This document shows positions 25,252 to 32,266 of a stretch of DNA of 33,155 bases, one piece after another. How positions within the stretch are numbered: the first letter of the stretch is position 1; every line of letters starts with the position of its first letter. Position numbers and translations under genes: made by a program. The DNA is from Mycolicibacterium xanthum (lineage in GTDB: Bacteria > Actinomycetota > Actinomycetes > Mycobacteriales > Mycobacteriaceae), in NCBI RefSeq assembly GCF_019710635.1, contig NZ_JAIFZS010000067.1, positions 1-33,155 on the forward strand. Reading direction: 5' to 3'. Under the pieces are notes generated by a model, which saw only the letters and a program-made list of their open reading frames with translations, was not told the DNA's origin and did not search any database.

Positions 25252-25280
25252 TTGGCATTCTCGTAGGCGGAGAATAGCAT
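25252..25280 (+). promoter_or_regulatory. Promoter with overlapping class B operator, upstream of acyl-CoA ligase
   Basis: TTGGCA (25252-25257), 17 nt, TAGCAT (25275-25280) is a good sigma-A-type promoter on the plus strand. The spacer is occupied by ATTCTC-GTAGGCG-GAGAAT (25257-25275), an exact class B inverted repeat. On the minus strand TATTCT in the same repeat could be the -10 box for the enoyl-CoA hydratase gene. Confidence 0.55.
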
Positions 25281-25326
25281 CGCGAATGGCATCTCCACGC
25301 GGAGGGAAAGGGCGGCACACCACAAC

Positions 25327-26907
25327 ATGCGGAAGATTCCTGCCGAGCTGATCGAGCGGTACCGGCGCGAGGGCTGGTGGACCGATGAGACGCTCGGCGA
25401 CCTGCTCGCCCGGGGCCTGTGGGACAACCCGCAGGCCGGCTTCTACGTGCACTCGGCGGTGCGGCCCTACACCGGCACGTTCGGCGAGGTCGATCGCGAC
25501 GCCCGGCGGCTGGCCGCGGGGTTGCGCGAGCGCGGTGTCGGGGCGGGCGACGTGGTGGCGTTCCAGCTGCCCAACTGGCGTGAGGCCGCGGTCACTTTCT
25601 GGGCCTCGGCTTTCCTGGGTGCGGTGATCGTGCCGATCGTGCACTTCTACGGCCGCAAGGAACTGGCCCACATCATCGCGACGGCCAAGCCGAAGGTGTT
25701 CATCACCGCGGGGGAGTTCGGCCGGATGCGCTACCAGCCCGACCTGTGTGCGGACGTCCCGATCGTCGGGGTGGTGGACGGCGGGGAACACGCCGACGGG
25801 CACGCCCTGCCCTTCGACGATCTGCTCGCCGACGAGCCGATGACCGGCACCGTCGCGGCCGATCCCGCAGCGCCCGCCCTGATCGCGTTCACCTCCGGGA
25901 CCACCCGGAATCCGAAAGGGGTGATCCACAGCCATCAGACCCTCAGCTTCGAGACCCGCCAGCTGCTGGAGAACTACCCGCCCGACCGCGGACGGCAGCT
26001 CACCGCCACACCGGTCGGCCACTTCATCGGCATGCTCGGCGCGTTTCTGATCCCGGTTCTGGAGGGCGCGCCGATCGACCTGGCGGATGTCTGGGATCCC
26101 GCCAAGGTGCTCGCGCTGATCGAGCGCGACGGGCTGTGCGTCGGCGGCGGCCCGCCGTACTTCGTGACCAGCCTGCTCGACCACCCCGACTGCAGGCCCG
26201 AGCACCTCCGGCACTTCAAGACGGTCGGGCTGGGCGGGTCCACGGTGCCGGCGGCGGTGGCGCAGCGGCTGACCGACCTGGGCATGTTCGTATTCCGTTC
26301 ATACGGCAGCACCGAGCACCCGTCCATCACCGGCTCGCGTCCCGATGCTCCCGAGGCCAAGCGCCTGTTCACCGACGGTAACGTCCGCCCGGGAGTCGAG
26401 ATCCGGCTGGGGCCCGACGGCGAGATCTTCAGCCGCGGCCCGGACCTGTGCCTGGGCTACACCGACGACGAGCTCACCGAGGGCGCGTTCGACGACGAGG
26501 GCTGGTACCGCACCGGCGATGTCGGGGTGCTCGACGACGACGGCTACCTGACCATCACCGACCGCAAGGCCGACGTGATCATCCGGGGCGGCGAGAACAT
26601 CAGCGCGCTCGAGGTCGAGGAGATCCTGCTGGCGATACCCGCGGTCATCGAGGCGGTGGTGGTCGCGGCGCCCGATCCGCGACTGGGGGAGCACGCAGCC
26701 GCGGTGCTGCGGATCCGCGAAGGCGATGTCATGCCCACGCTCGACGAGGTGCGCGCGCACTTCCGGGGCGCCGGGGTGGCGCCCCAGAAGTGGCCCGAGG
26801 AGCTGCATCGGGTCGACGAGTACCCGCGCACCGCCAGCGGCAAGGTCAAGAAATTCGCCGTGCGGGAGCAACTGCTGGGCGCCCGGCAGGAACACGTGCC
26901 CACCTGA
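25327..26907 (+). CDS. Acyl-CoA ligase / AMP-dependent synthetase (FadD family)
   Basis: ANL-superfamily ligase, 526 residues, full length. The ATP-binding P-loop reads FTSGTTRNPKGV (about 189-200), followed by the GS-motif area FRSYGSTEHPS, the adenylate-binding GWYRTGDVGVLDDDGYL, the hinge ITDRKADVIIRGGENIS and the C-terminal catalytic lysine in RTASGKVKK. It would form the CoA thioester of an acid through an acyl-adenylate. The acid is unknown. The ATG has only a distant GGAGGG (about 17 nt), so the start is less sure. It is probably the first gene of a plus-strand unit with the amidohydrolase 68 nt further on, which also has its own promoter. Confidence 0.92.
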   Translation: MRKIPAELIERYRREGWWTDETLGDLLARGLWDNPQAGFYVHSAVRPYTGTFGEVDRDARRLAAGLRERGVGAGDVVAFQLPNWREAAVTFWASAFLGAVIVPIVHFYGRKELAHIIATAKPKVFITAGEFGRMRYQPDLCADVPIVGVVDGGEHADGHALPFDDLLADEPMTGTVAADPAAPALIAFTSGTTRNPKGVIHSHQTLSFETRQLLENYPPDRGRQLTATPVGHFIGMLGAFLIPVLEGAPIDLADVWDPAKVLALIERDGLCVGGGPPYFVTSLLDHPDCRPEHLRHFKTVGLGGSTVPAAVAQRLTDLGMFVFRSYGSTEHPSITGSRPDAPEAKRLFTDGNVRPGVEIRLGPDGEIFSRGPDLCLGYTDDELTEGAFDDEGWYRTGDVGVLDDDGYLTITDRKADVIIRGGENISALEVEEILLAIPAVIEAVVVAAPDPRLGEHAAAVLRIREGDVMPTLDEVRAHFRGAGVAPQKWPEELHRVDEYPRTASGKVKKFAVREQLLGARQEHVPT

Positions 26908-26920
26908 GCCGACCTGGTTA

Positions 26921-26953
26921 TTGCGGCCGGTGGCCGATGAGAATACGATTCTC
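26921..26953 (+). promoter_or_regulatory. Promoter with overlapping class A operator, upstream of amidohydrolase
   Basis: TTGCGG (26921-26926), 17 nt, TACGAT (26944-26949). The -10 box is the centre of GAGAAT-ACG-ATTCTC (26939-26953), a perfect class A inverted repeat, followed after CC by a third half-site GAGAAG. A bound repressor would cover the -10 box directly. Confidence 0.6.
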
Positions 26954-26975
26954 CCGAGAAGAAAAGGAGTTTTCC

Positions 26976-28166
26976 ATGGGGCAACTTTCCCACCGGGTGG
27001 ATATCCCGTTTCCGCTCTTCGACGCGGACAACCATCTGTACGAGCCGCCGGAGGCGCTGACCAAGTACCTGCCCAAGGAGTACAAGGACGTCGTCCAGTA
27101 CGTCGAGGTCGACGGCCGCACCAAGATCGCGATCAAGGGCCAGATCAGCAACTACATTCCCAACCCCACCTTCTCCGTGGTCGCCAGGCCGGGCGCGTGG
27201 GAGGAGTACTTCAAGTTCGGCAACCCCGAGGGCAAGAGCAGGCGTGAGCTGTTCGGGGAGCCCATGCGGGCCATCCCGGCGTTCTTCGAGCCCGAACCCC
27301 GGATCAAGGTGATGGACGAACTGGGCGTCGACCGCAGCCTGATGTTCCCGACCCTGGCCAGCCTCATCGAGGAGCGGCTGTCGGACGATCCGGTCGCCAT
27401 CCACGTGCTGATCCACTCGCTGAACCAGTGGCTCGACGAGGTGTGGGGCTTCAACTACCAGAACCGGATCTTCACCACGCCGGTGATCACGCTGCCGATC
27501 GTGGAGAAGGCGATCGAGGAACTGGAGTGGGCGGTCAAGCGCGGTGCGCGCGCCATCCTGATTCGCCCGGCGCCGGTGCCCGGATTCCGTGGCCCGCGGT
27601 CGTTCGCGCTGCCCGAGTTCGACCCGTTCTGGGAGCGGGTCGTGCACCACGACGTGTTCGTCGGCATGCACTCCTCGGACAGCGGCTACTCCCGCTACAC
27701 CTCGGAGTGGGACGGTGCGGCCCAGGAGATGCTGCCGTTCCAGACCAACGCGATGTCCATCCTCAACGAGTGGCGCCCGATCCAGGATGCGGTCGCGTCG
27801 TGGGTGATCCACGGTGCGCTGTTCCGTTTCCCGAAGCTCAAGGTGGGCATCGTGGAGGCCGGGTCCAAGTGGATGTTCCCGCTGCTGGACTCCATGGCCG
27901 AGGTCTGGAAGAAGGCGCCCGAAGCATTCCCGGGCAACCCGATCGAGGAGATCAAGAACCGCATCTATGTCAGCCCGTTCTACGAGGAGGGCATCGACGA
28001 CCTGATCAACCTGATCGGCGTGGACCAGGTGCTCTACGGCTCCGACTGGCCGCACCCCGAGGGTCTGGCCGAACCGACGCACTACATCACGGCGCTCGAG
28101 CACCTGTCGGTCGAGGATCAGGCCAAGATCATGGGCGGCAACCTGGGTCGTCTCGTCACGGTGTGA
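26976..28166 (+). CDS. Amidohydrolase-2 family metal-dependent hydrolase/decarboxylase
   Basis: 396 residues. A TIM-barrel amidohydrolase of the decarboxylase-like subgroup: the N-terminal FDADNHLYEP carries the Asp-x-Asp-x-His metal region (16-20), a middle histidine lies in FVGMHSSDSG (near residue 232), and the C-terminal metal Asp is in LYGSDWPHPEG (near 353). Members catalyse hydrolysis of C-C or C-N bonds or decarboxylation; in catabolic islands they may open rings of CoA-linked intermediates, but the reaction here is unknown. ATG 26976 follows AAGGAG by 6 nt. The frame continues upstream without a start of its own, overlapping the ligase in another frame, and that extension is rejected. 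A 55-bp tandem repeat begins 11 nt after its stop. Confidence 0.92.
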   Translation: MGQLSHRVDIPFPLFDADNHLYEPPEALTKYLPKEYKDVVQYVEVDGRTKIAIKGQISNYIPNPTFSVVARPGAWEEYFKFGNPEGKSRRELFGEPMRAIPAFFEPEPRIKVMDELGVDRSLMFPTLASLIEERLSDDPVAIHVLIHSLNQWLDEVWGFNYQNRIFTTPVITLPIVEKAIEELEWAVKRGARAILIRPAPVPGFRGPRSFALPEFDPFWERVVHHDVFVGMHSSDSGYSRYTSEWDGAAQEMLPFQTNAMSILNEWRPIQDAVASWVIHGALFRFPKLKVGIVEAGSKWMFPLLDSMAEVWKKAPEAFPGNPIEEIKNRIYVSPFYEEGIDDLINLIGVDQVLYGSDWPHPEGLAEPTHYITALEHLSVEDQAKIMGGNLGRLVTV

Positions 28167-28177
28167 CGTACGTAGCA

Positions 28178-28342
28178 CGCGCTGCGACGATCAAGGGCGC
28201 CCCGCGCCCGTTGAGGAGTAGCGCACGAGGACCGCGCTGCGACGATCAAGGGCGCCCCGCGCCCGTTGAGGAGTAGCGCACGAGGACCGCGCTGCGACGA
28301 TCAAGGGCGCCCCGCGCCCGTTGAGGAGTAGCGCACGATGAC
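28178..28342 (+). repeat. Three 55-bp tandem repeats with hairpin and ribosome binding site (MIRU/VNTR-like)
   Basis: Units 28178-28232, 28233-28287 and 28288-28342 are identical except for one base. Each holds a 6-bp hairpin GGGCGC-CCC-GCGCCC, then GAGGAG, then after 9 nt the start position. In units 1 and 2 this reads AGGAC; in unit 3 it reads ATGAC, which is the start of the ligase gene (ATG 28338). So the array fills the gap between the amidohydrolase and the ligase, and its last unit contains the ligase ribosome binding site and first five coding bases. Size and position between co-directional genes recall mycobacterial interspersed repetitive units. Confidence 0.95.
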
Positions 28343-29792
28343 ACGGTGGCGGACCCTCCCCGAGTTGGTCGCCAGCGCAGCGGACCGGTTCGGCGATGCA
28401 GAGGCGGTCGTCGACGGTCCGCTGCGCTTGTCGTTCACCGAGCTGGCAGAACGAATAAGTTGTGCCGCCGGGGCGTTTGCCGACCTCGGCATCGCCAAGG
28501 GGGATCGGGCCGCGGTCTGGGCACCCAACAGCGCCGAGTGGATCATCGCCGCCTTCGGCCTGATCACCGCCGGCGGCGTGCTGGTCCCGGTGAACACCCG
28601 CTTCAAGAACGAGGAAGCGGCCGACATCATCGGCCGCAGTGGGGCCAAGGCGGTGCTGGTCCAGCAGGGTTTCCTTGGCGCCGAGTACACGGCGCCGAAC
28701 GACGTTCCGGTCATCGACGTGAAGTCGGGCTTCCTGTCCTCGGGCCGGCCTTTCAGCCGCCCGGTGGCGGGAACCGACATCTCCGACATCATCTTCACCT
28801 CGGGTACCACCGGGCGGCCCAAGGGCGTGATGATGAACCACAGCCAGAACCTGCGGCTGTACGAGGAGTGGTGCGACCTGGCGGATCTGCGCCGCGGCGA
28901 CCGCTACCTGATGGTGAATCCCTACTTTCACACCTTCGGCTACAAGGCAGGGCTGATCGCGTCGTTCATCCGGGGCGCCACCATGCTGCCGGTGCCGGTG
29001 TTCGATGTCGACAAGGTGGTGGAACTCATCTCCGCGGAACGGGTCACGATGCTGCCCGGGCCGCCAACGATCTACTACTCACTGCTCGCCGTCGAGGACA
29101 AGGCCAAGCTGGCCACCCTGCGGGCCGGCGTGACCGGTGCCGCCGACATCCCCGTCGAGTTGGTGCGGCGGGTACACGAGGAGTTGCCGTTCAAGACACT
29201 GGCGACCGGGTACGGGCTGACCGAGGCCGGCACGGTGACGCTGTCGCGTCCCGGTGACTCGTTCGAGGACGTCGCCACCACCGCCGGTGTGGCGTGCGAC
29301 GGCGTCGAGGTCCGGATTGCCGACGACGGCGAGGTGCTGGTCCGTGGATACAGCGTGATGCAGGGCTACCTCGATGACCCGGTTGCCACCGCGGAGGCCA
29401 TCGACCCCGACGGTTGGCTGCACACCGGCGATCTGGGCACCCTCGACGATGCGGGCCGGCTGCGGATCGTCGGTCGCAAGAAGGACATGTTCATCGTTGG
29501 CGGCTTCAACGCGTACCCCGCCGAGATCGAGGGCTTCCTGCTGGAGCACCCCGCCGTGGCTCAGGCCGCGGTGATCGGGGTGCCCGACGAGCGCATGGGC
29601 CAGGTGGGCAAGGCCTTCATCGTCACCAAGGCGGGAGACTGTGGCGGGTTGAGCGCATCAGAACTGATTGCATGGAGTCGTGACCGAATGGCCGGTTTCA
29701 AGGTGCCCCGGTATGTAGAGTTCCTCGACGAGTTGCCGTTGAACGCCACCGGCAAGGTGATGAAGGACAAGTTGCAGGACGATCGACGCTGA
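28338..29792 (+). CDS. FadD3-like acyl-CoA ligase
   Basis: ANL-superfamily ligase, 484 residues. The P-loop is IFTSGTTGRPKGV, with further motifs NPYFHTFGYKAGLIA, TMLPGPPTIYYSLL, GYGLTEAG, GWLHTGDLG, GRKKDMFIVGGFNAYP and the catalytic lysine in NATGKVMKDK. The segments FGYKAG and LPGPPTIY closely resemble, as I recall it, mycobacterial FadD3, which activates the propanoate side chain of the steroid-ring remnant HIP. That suggests an alicyclic propanoate-type substrate here, but homology alone does not fix it, so no symbol is given. The start ATG and ribosome binding site lie in the last of three 55-bp repeats. It is likely co-transcribed with the amidohydrolase. Confidence 0.92.
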   Translation: MTRWRTLPELVASAADRFGDAEAVVDGPLRLSFTELAERISCAAGAFADLGIAKGDRAAVWAPNSAEWIIAAFGLITAGGVLVPVNTRFKNEEAADIIGRSGAKAVLVQQGFLGAEYTAPNDVPVIDVKSGFLSSGRPFSRPVAGTDISDIIFTSGTTGRPKGVMMNHSQNLRLYEEWCDLADLRRGDRYLMVNPYFHTFGYKAGLIASFIRGATMLPVPVFDVDKVVELISAERVTMLPGPPTIYYSLLAVEDKAKLATLRAGVTGAADIPVELVRRVHEELPFKTLATGYGLTEAGTVTLSRPGDSFEDVATTAGVACDGVEVRIADDGEVLVRGYSVMQGYLDDPVATAEAIDPDGWLHTGDLGTLDDAGRLRIVGRKKDMFIVGGFNAYPAEIEGFLLEHPAVAQAAVIGVPDERMGQVGKAFIVTKAGDCGGLSASELIAWSRDRMAGFKVPRYVEFLDELPLNATGKVMKDKLQDDRR

Positions 29793-29945
29793 GCATCCGC
29801 ACAGCATGTAAACAACATTTCCGCAGACAGCATGCCTTTGCCGGGTGGTCTGAGCGACGGGTATCGTCGCAGCCGTATTCAAAATGAAGAACGACGTTCT
29901 CATGTCCAGCCGCGTACTGGGGACAAGCAGACAAGGAGGTCGGCT
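29793..29945 (+). promoter_or_regulatory. Intergenic region upstream of the Mce-associated genes, with class A operator
   Basis: A 153-nt gap. AAGAAC-GAC-GTTCTC (29887-29901) is one mismatch from the class A repeat. TATCGT and TATTCA lie 15-30 nt upstream as possible -10 boxes, neither with a convincing -35. AAGGAGG lies 6-7 nt before the GTG at 29946. CAGCATG occurs twice in the first part of the gap. No terminator hairpin is visible after the ligase. Confidence 0.45.
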
Positions 29946-30869
29946 GTGCCGTCTTTCAGACGCCGCTCGTCGGTGATCGACGACGACCAAGTCGACGAAT
30001 CGCCCCGCGATACCGACCGCGCCGCCGAGGCTGACCGGGCCCGCGCCCTGGCCGAGGAGGCCGAAGCGGAGGCCGCCGAGGCCGAGGCCACCGCCGCGGC
30101 TGCGCGTGCCCGGGCCCGGGCCATCCGGCTGCGCCGGGAGGCCGACAACGCCGCGGAGCCGGCGGCCGACGAGACCAGCCCCACGCCTGCGGACGAGGTC
30201 GCCGCCGAACCCGGCGTGCAGACCGAGGCGGAGCCCGCCACGGAGGACGAGGACGTCCAGGATGCGGATCGGGCCGCCGCGGACACCGTGGATTCCCCCG
30301 GGGCCGCCGCGGACACCGTGGATTCCCCCGGGGATGCCGAGGCGACCGATGATCTCCAGCCGGCGCGCTCGCGCCGGCTGCGTCGCCCGGGCTGGCGCTC
30401 GGCCGTCGCGGCCGCGTGTGTGCTCGGCATCGTGGCGCTGCTCTCGCTCAGCGGCTATCTGTTCTACAGCCATCGCCAGGCGCAGCACCTGCATCAGCAG
30501 AACGCGGAATATGCGGCTGCGGCAAAGCAGGCCGTGGTGACGCTGATGTCGCTGGATTTCAACAACGCCGAAGCCGACGTCGCCCGCATCATCGACAACT
30601 CCACCGGCCCGTTCCGGGACGACTTCCAGGGCGCCGCGAAGGACTTCGTCAAGATCGCCCAGGAATCCAAGGTGGTCACCGATGTGACGGTCAACGCCGC
30701 CGCAGTGCAGTCGATGACCGATGACTCGGCCGAGGTGCTGGTGGCGGCCACGTCGAAGGTGTCGAACACGTCCGGCGCCGAGCAACAGCCGCGAACCTGG
30801 CGGCTTGCCGTGAGCCTGCAGCGGGAGGGCGATCAGATCAAGATGTCGAAGCTGGAGTTCGTGCCATGA
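29946..30869 (+). CDS. Mce-associated membrane protein with long acidic N-terminal domain
   Basis: 307 residues from GTG 29946 with a near-ideal AAGGAGG. Residues 22-67 are an Ala/Glu/Arg-rich probable coiled coil, 68-140 an acidic low-complexity stretch holding two copies of AADTVDSPG, 141-151 a basic patch, and 152-174 one membrane helix (VAAACVLGIVALLSLSGYLF). The external domain of about 130 residues (AVVTLMSLDFNNAEADVARI; DDFQGAAKDFVKIAQ; RTWRLAVSLQREGDQIKMSK) is the Mam/Mas fold. Such proteins, including LucA-type stabilisers, bind and stabilise Mce complexes. It overlaps the next gene by 4 nt and lies 12 kb from mceF, an unusual separation. Confidence 0.9.
   Translation: MPSFRRRSSVIDDDQVDESPRDTDRAAEADRARALAEEAEAEAAEAEATAAAARARARAIRLRREADNAAEPAADETSPTPADEVAAEPGVQTEAEPATEDEDVQDADRAAADTVDSPGAAADTVDSPGDAEATDDLQPARSRRLRRPGWRSAVAAACVLGIVALLSLSGYLFYSHRQAQHLHQQNAEYAAAAKQAVVTLMSLDFNNAEADVARIIDNSTGPFRDDFQGAAKDFVKIAQESKVVTDVTVNAAAVQSMTDDSAEVLVAATSKVSNTSGAEQQPRTWRLAVSLQREGDQIKMSKLEFVP
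30271..30330 (+). repeat. In-frame 30-bp tandem duplication inside the Mce-associated gene
   Basis: Two identical 30-bp copies (30271-30300 and 30301-30330), each beginning GGGCCGCCGCGGACACC. They add ten residues per unit (the AADTVDSPG repeat) without shifting the frame, in the disordered acidic region. A candidate for length variation between strains. Confidence 0.93.
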
Positions 30870-31582
30870 CCGCCGAGAACGACGCCGCTGCCGAAAACGA
30901 CGGCGCCCCCGAGGGCGACCTGGCCGAACTGCCCGGAGAGGGCGATGCGTCGCCCGGTGACACCGAGACGGCCGAAACCGCCGAGGCGACCGAGTCCGCC
31001 GAGGCGACCGAGACCGCCGAGGCGGCTGACGCGGACGGGGCCACCGCCGAGGCGACCGAGACCGCCGGGCCGTCGGCTCCAACCGCCGGGCGCCGCACAG
31101 CGGCCAATGTCGCGGTGATCGCGCTGGTGGTCGCGCTCCTGGCATCCGCCGGATTGGCCGGTTGGCTGTTCTTCGGCCCGCACCGCACCGATCAGGCGAT
31201 CGACGCCGCCGCGGCCGACGTCGCGCTGGAGGCCGCCAAGACCGGCACGGCCGCGTTACTCTCCTATTCACCGGAGAGCCTGGACGAGGACTTCGCGACC
31301 GCAAAATCACATCTGACCGGCGACTTCCTGGACTACTACACGGATTTCACCGAGAAGGTGGTGAAACCGGCCGCCCAGGAGAAGGCGGTCAACACCAGCG
31401 CCAAGATCGTGCTCGGCGCGGTGTCGCAGCTGCAACCCGACAGCGCCGAGGTGCTGCTCTTCGTCAATCAGATCACCATGAGCAAGGAGAACCCCGACGG
31501 GGCGTTCGCCGCCAGCAGCGTGAAGGTTGGCCTGCAGAAGATCGACGGCAACTGGCTCATCTCCTCTTTCGACCCGGTCTAG
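30866..31582 (+). CDS. Second Mce-associated membrane protein
   Basis: 238 residues. The acidic N-terminal region to about 75 is built of irregular Thr-Ala-Glu repeats (ETAETAEATESAEATETAE), followed by one membrane helix (about 80-103, VAVIALVVALLASAGLAGWLFF) and an external domain of the same type as its neighbour (TGTAALLSYSPESLDEDFAT; GDFLDYYTDFTEKVVKPAA; GNWLISSFDPV). It begins in ATGA at the end of the first gene. Pairs of Mam proteins normally follow mceF; this pair probably serves the mce operon of this window or another one. The repeated GCCGAGGCGACCGAG-type codons show low-complexity growth. Confidence 0.9.
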   Translation: MTAENDAAAENDGAPEGDLAELPGEGDASPGDTETAETAEATESAEATETAEAADADGATAEATETAGPSAPTAGRRTAANVAVIALVVALLASAGLAGWLFFGPHRTDQAIDAAAADVALEAAKTGTAALLSYSPESLDEDFATAKSHLTGDFLDYYTDFTEKVVKPAAQEKAVNTSAKIVLGAVSQLQPDSAEVLLFVNQITMSKENPDGAFAASSVKVGLQKIDGNWLISSFDPV

Positions 31583-31600
31583 CGGGATAGCCTCGGCGCC

Positions 31601-32266
31601 GTGACCGTGACGGCGATCCTTCCCGTCCCAGCCCGCTTCGCCGCACGCCCCGATGCGGTGCTTGCGCCGCTGGCCGGGCGCTCGGCGCTGGTGCGCTGCG
31701 TGCAGACGCTGGCGCGCGGCGGTGACGTCGTGGTTGCGGTCGCCGCGCCGCTGGCCGACGCGGTGGGCGAGATCCTCGCCGGTCCCGACGTCCGCTCGGC
31801 GCGGATGGTGGTGGCCGACGAGCCCGGCGAGCGGGCCGATTGCGTGGCGGCGGCTTTACGGGACCTCGACGGTGCGCGGTCGGTGCTGCTGCACGACATC
31901 GAGTGGCCGGTGGTCGCTGCTCACACCGTGGCGGCGGTGGCCGACGCGCTGCGGGGCGGGGCAATCGCGGTCATGCCCGTCGTCGCGGTCACCGACAGCG
32001 TCAAGTCGGTGGATGCCCGCGGGGTTCTGACGGGCACGCTGGACCGCTCCACGCTGCGCACCGTGCAGTATCCCCGGGGGTTCGCCGCGGACAACCTCGC
32101 CGCGCTGCTGGCCGCGCGGTACAGCGGCGACGGCGACGAACTCGAGGCGGTGCTGTCGGCGGGCCCGCCGCTGACGGTCGTCGACGGTGACGCGGACGCG
32201 GTGCACGTCGAACTGCCGCGGGACGCGGCCTACCTCAGCGCGCTGCTGCAGGGTCGCGGTCGCTGA
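31601..32266 (+). CDS. Degenerate IspD-like nucleotidyltransferase family protein
   Basis: 221 residues from GTG 31601. It is related to 2-C-methyl-D-erythritol 4-phosphate cytidylyltransferase (IspD): VLLHDIEWPVV aligns with HDAARP, PVVAVTDSVKSVD with the P-V-x-DTVK strand, and LDRSTLRTVQYPRGF with the R-x-VQTPQ-F motif. The N-terminal nucleotide-binding LAAGxGxR loop, however, is replaced by LPVPARFAARPDAVL, so catalysis is doubtful. It could be a divergent enzyme or a regulatory paralogue. It starts 18 nt after the Mce-associated gene and may share its transcript. Its 3' end overlaps the opposing IspD-like gene by 32 nt. Confidence 0.75.
   Translation: MTVTAILPVPARFAARPDAVLAPLAGRSALVRCVQTLARGGDVVVAVAAPLADAVGEILAGPDVRSARMVVADEPGERADCVAAALRDLDGARSVLLHDIEWPVVAAHTVAAVADALRGGAIAVMPVVAVTDSVKSVDARGVLTGTLDRSTLRTVQYPRGFAADNLAALLAARYSGDGDELEAVLSAGPPLTVVDGDADAVHVELPRDAAYLSALLQGRGR

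Noticed and set aside
27428..28276. 282-codon plus-strand frame running into the 55-bp repeats
   Set aside because: Second frame of the amidohydrolase gene; its passage through the repeats is incidental.
28178..28342. CRISPR array
   Set aside because: Units are contiguous 55-bp tandem copies with no variable spacers, and no cas gene is present.
29887..29901. KstR operator (cholesterol regulon)
   Set aside because: KstR sites have AAC-N2-GTT spacing, while here the spacing is AAC-N3-GTT, and the other sites in the window lack the AAC/GTT core. Not the KstR motif as I know it.
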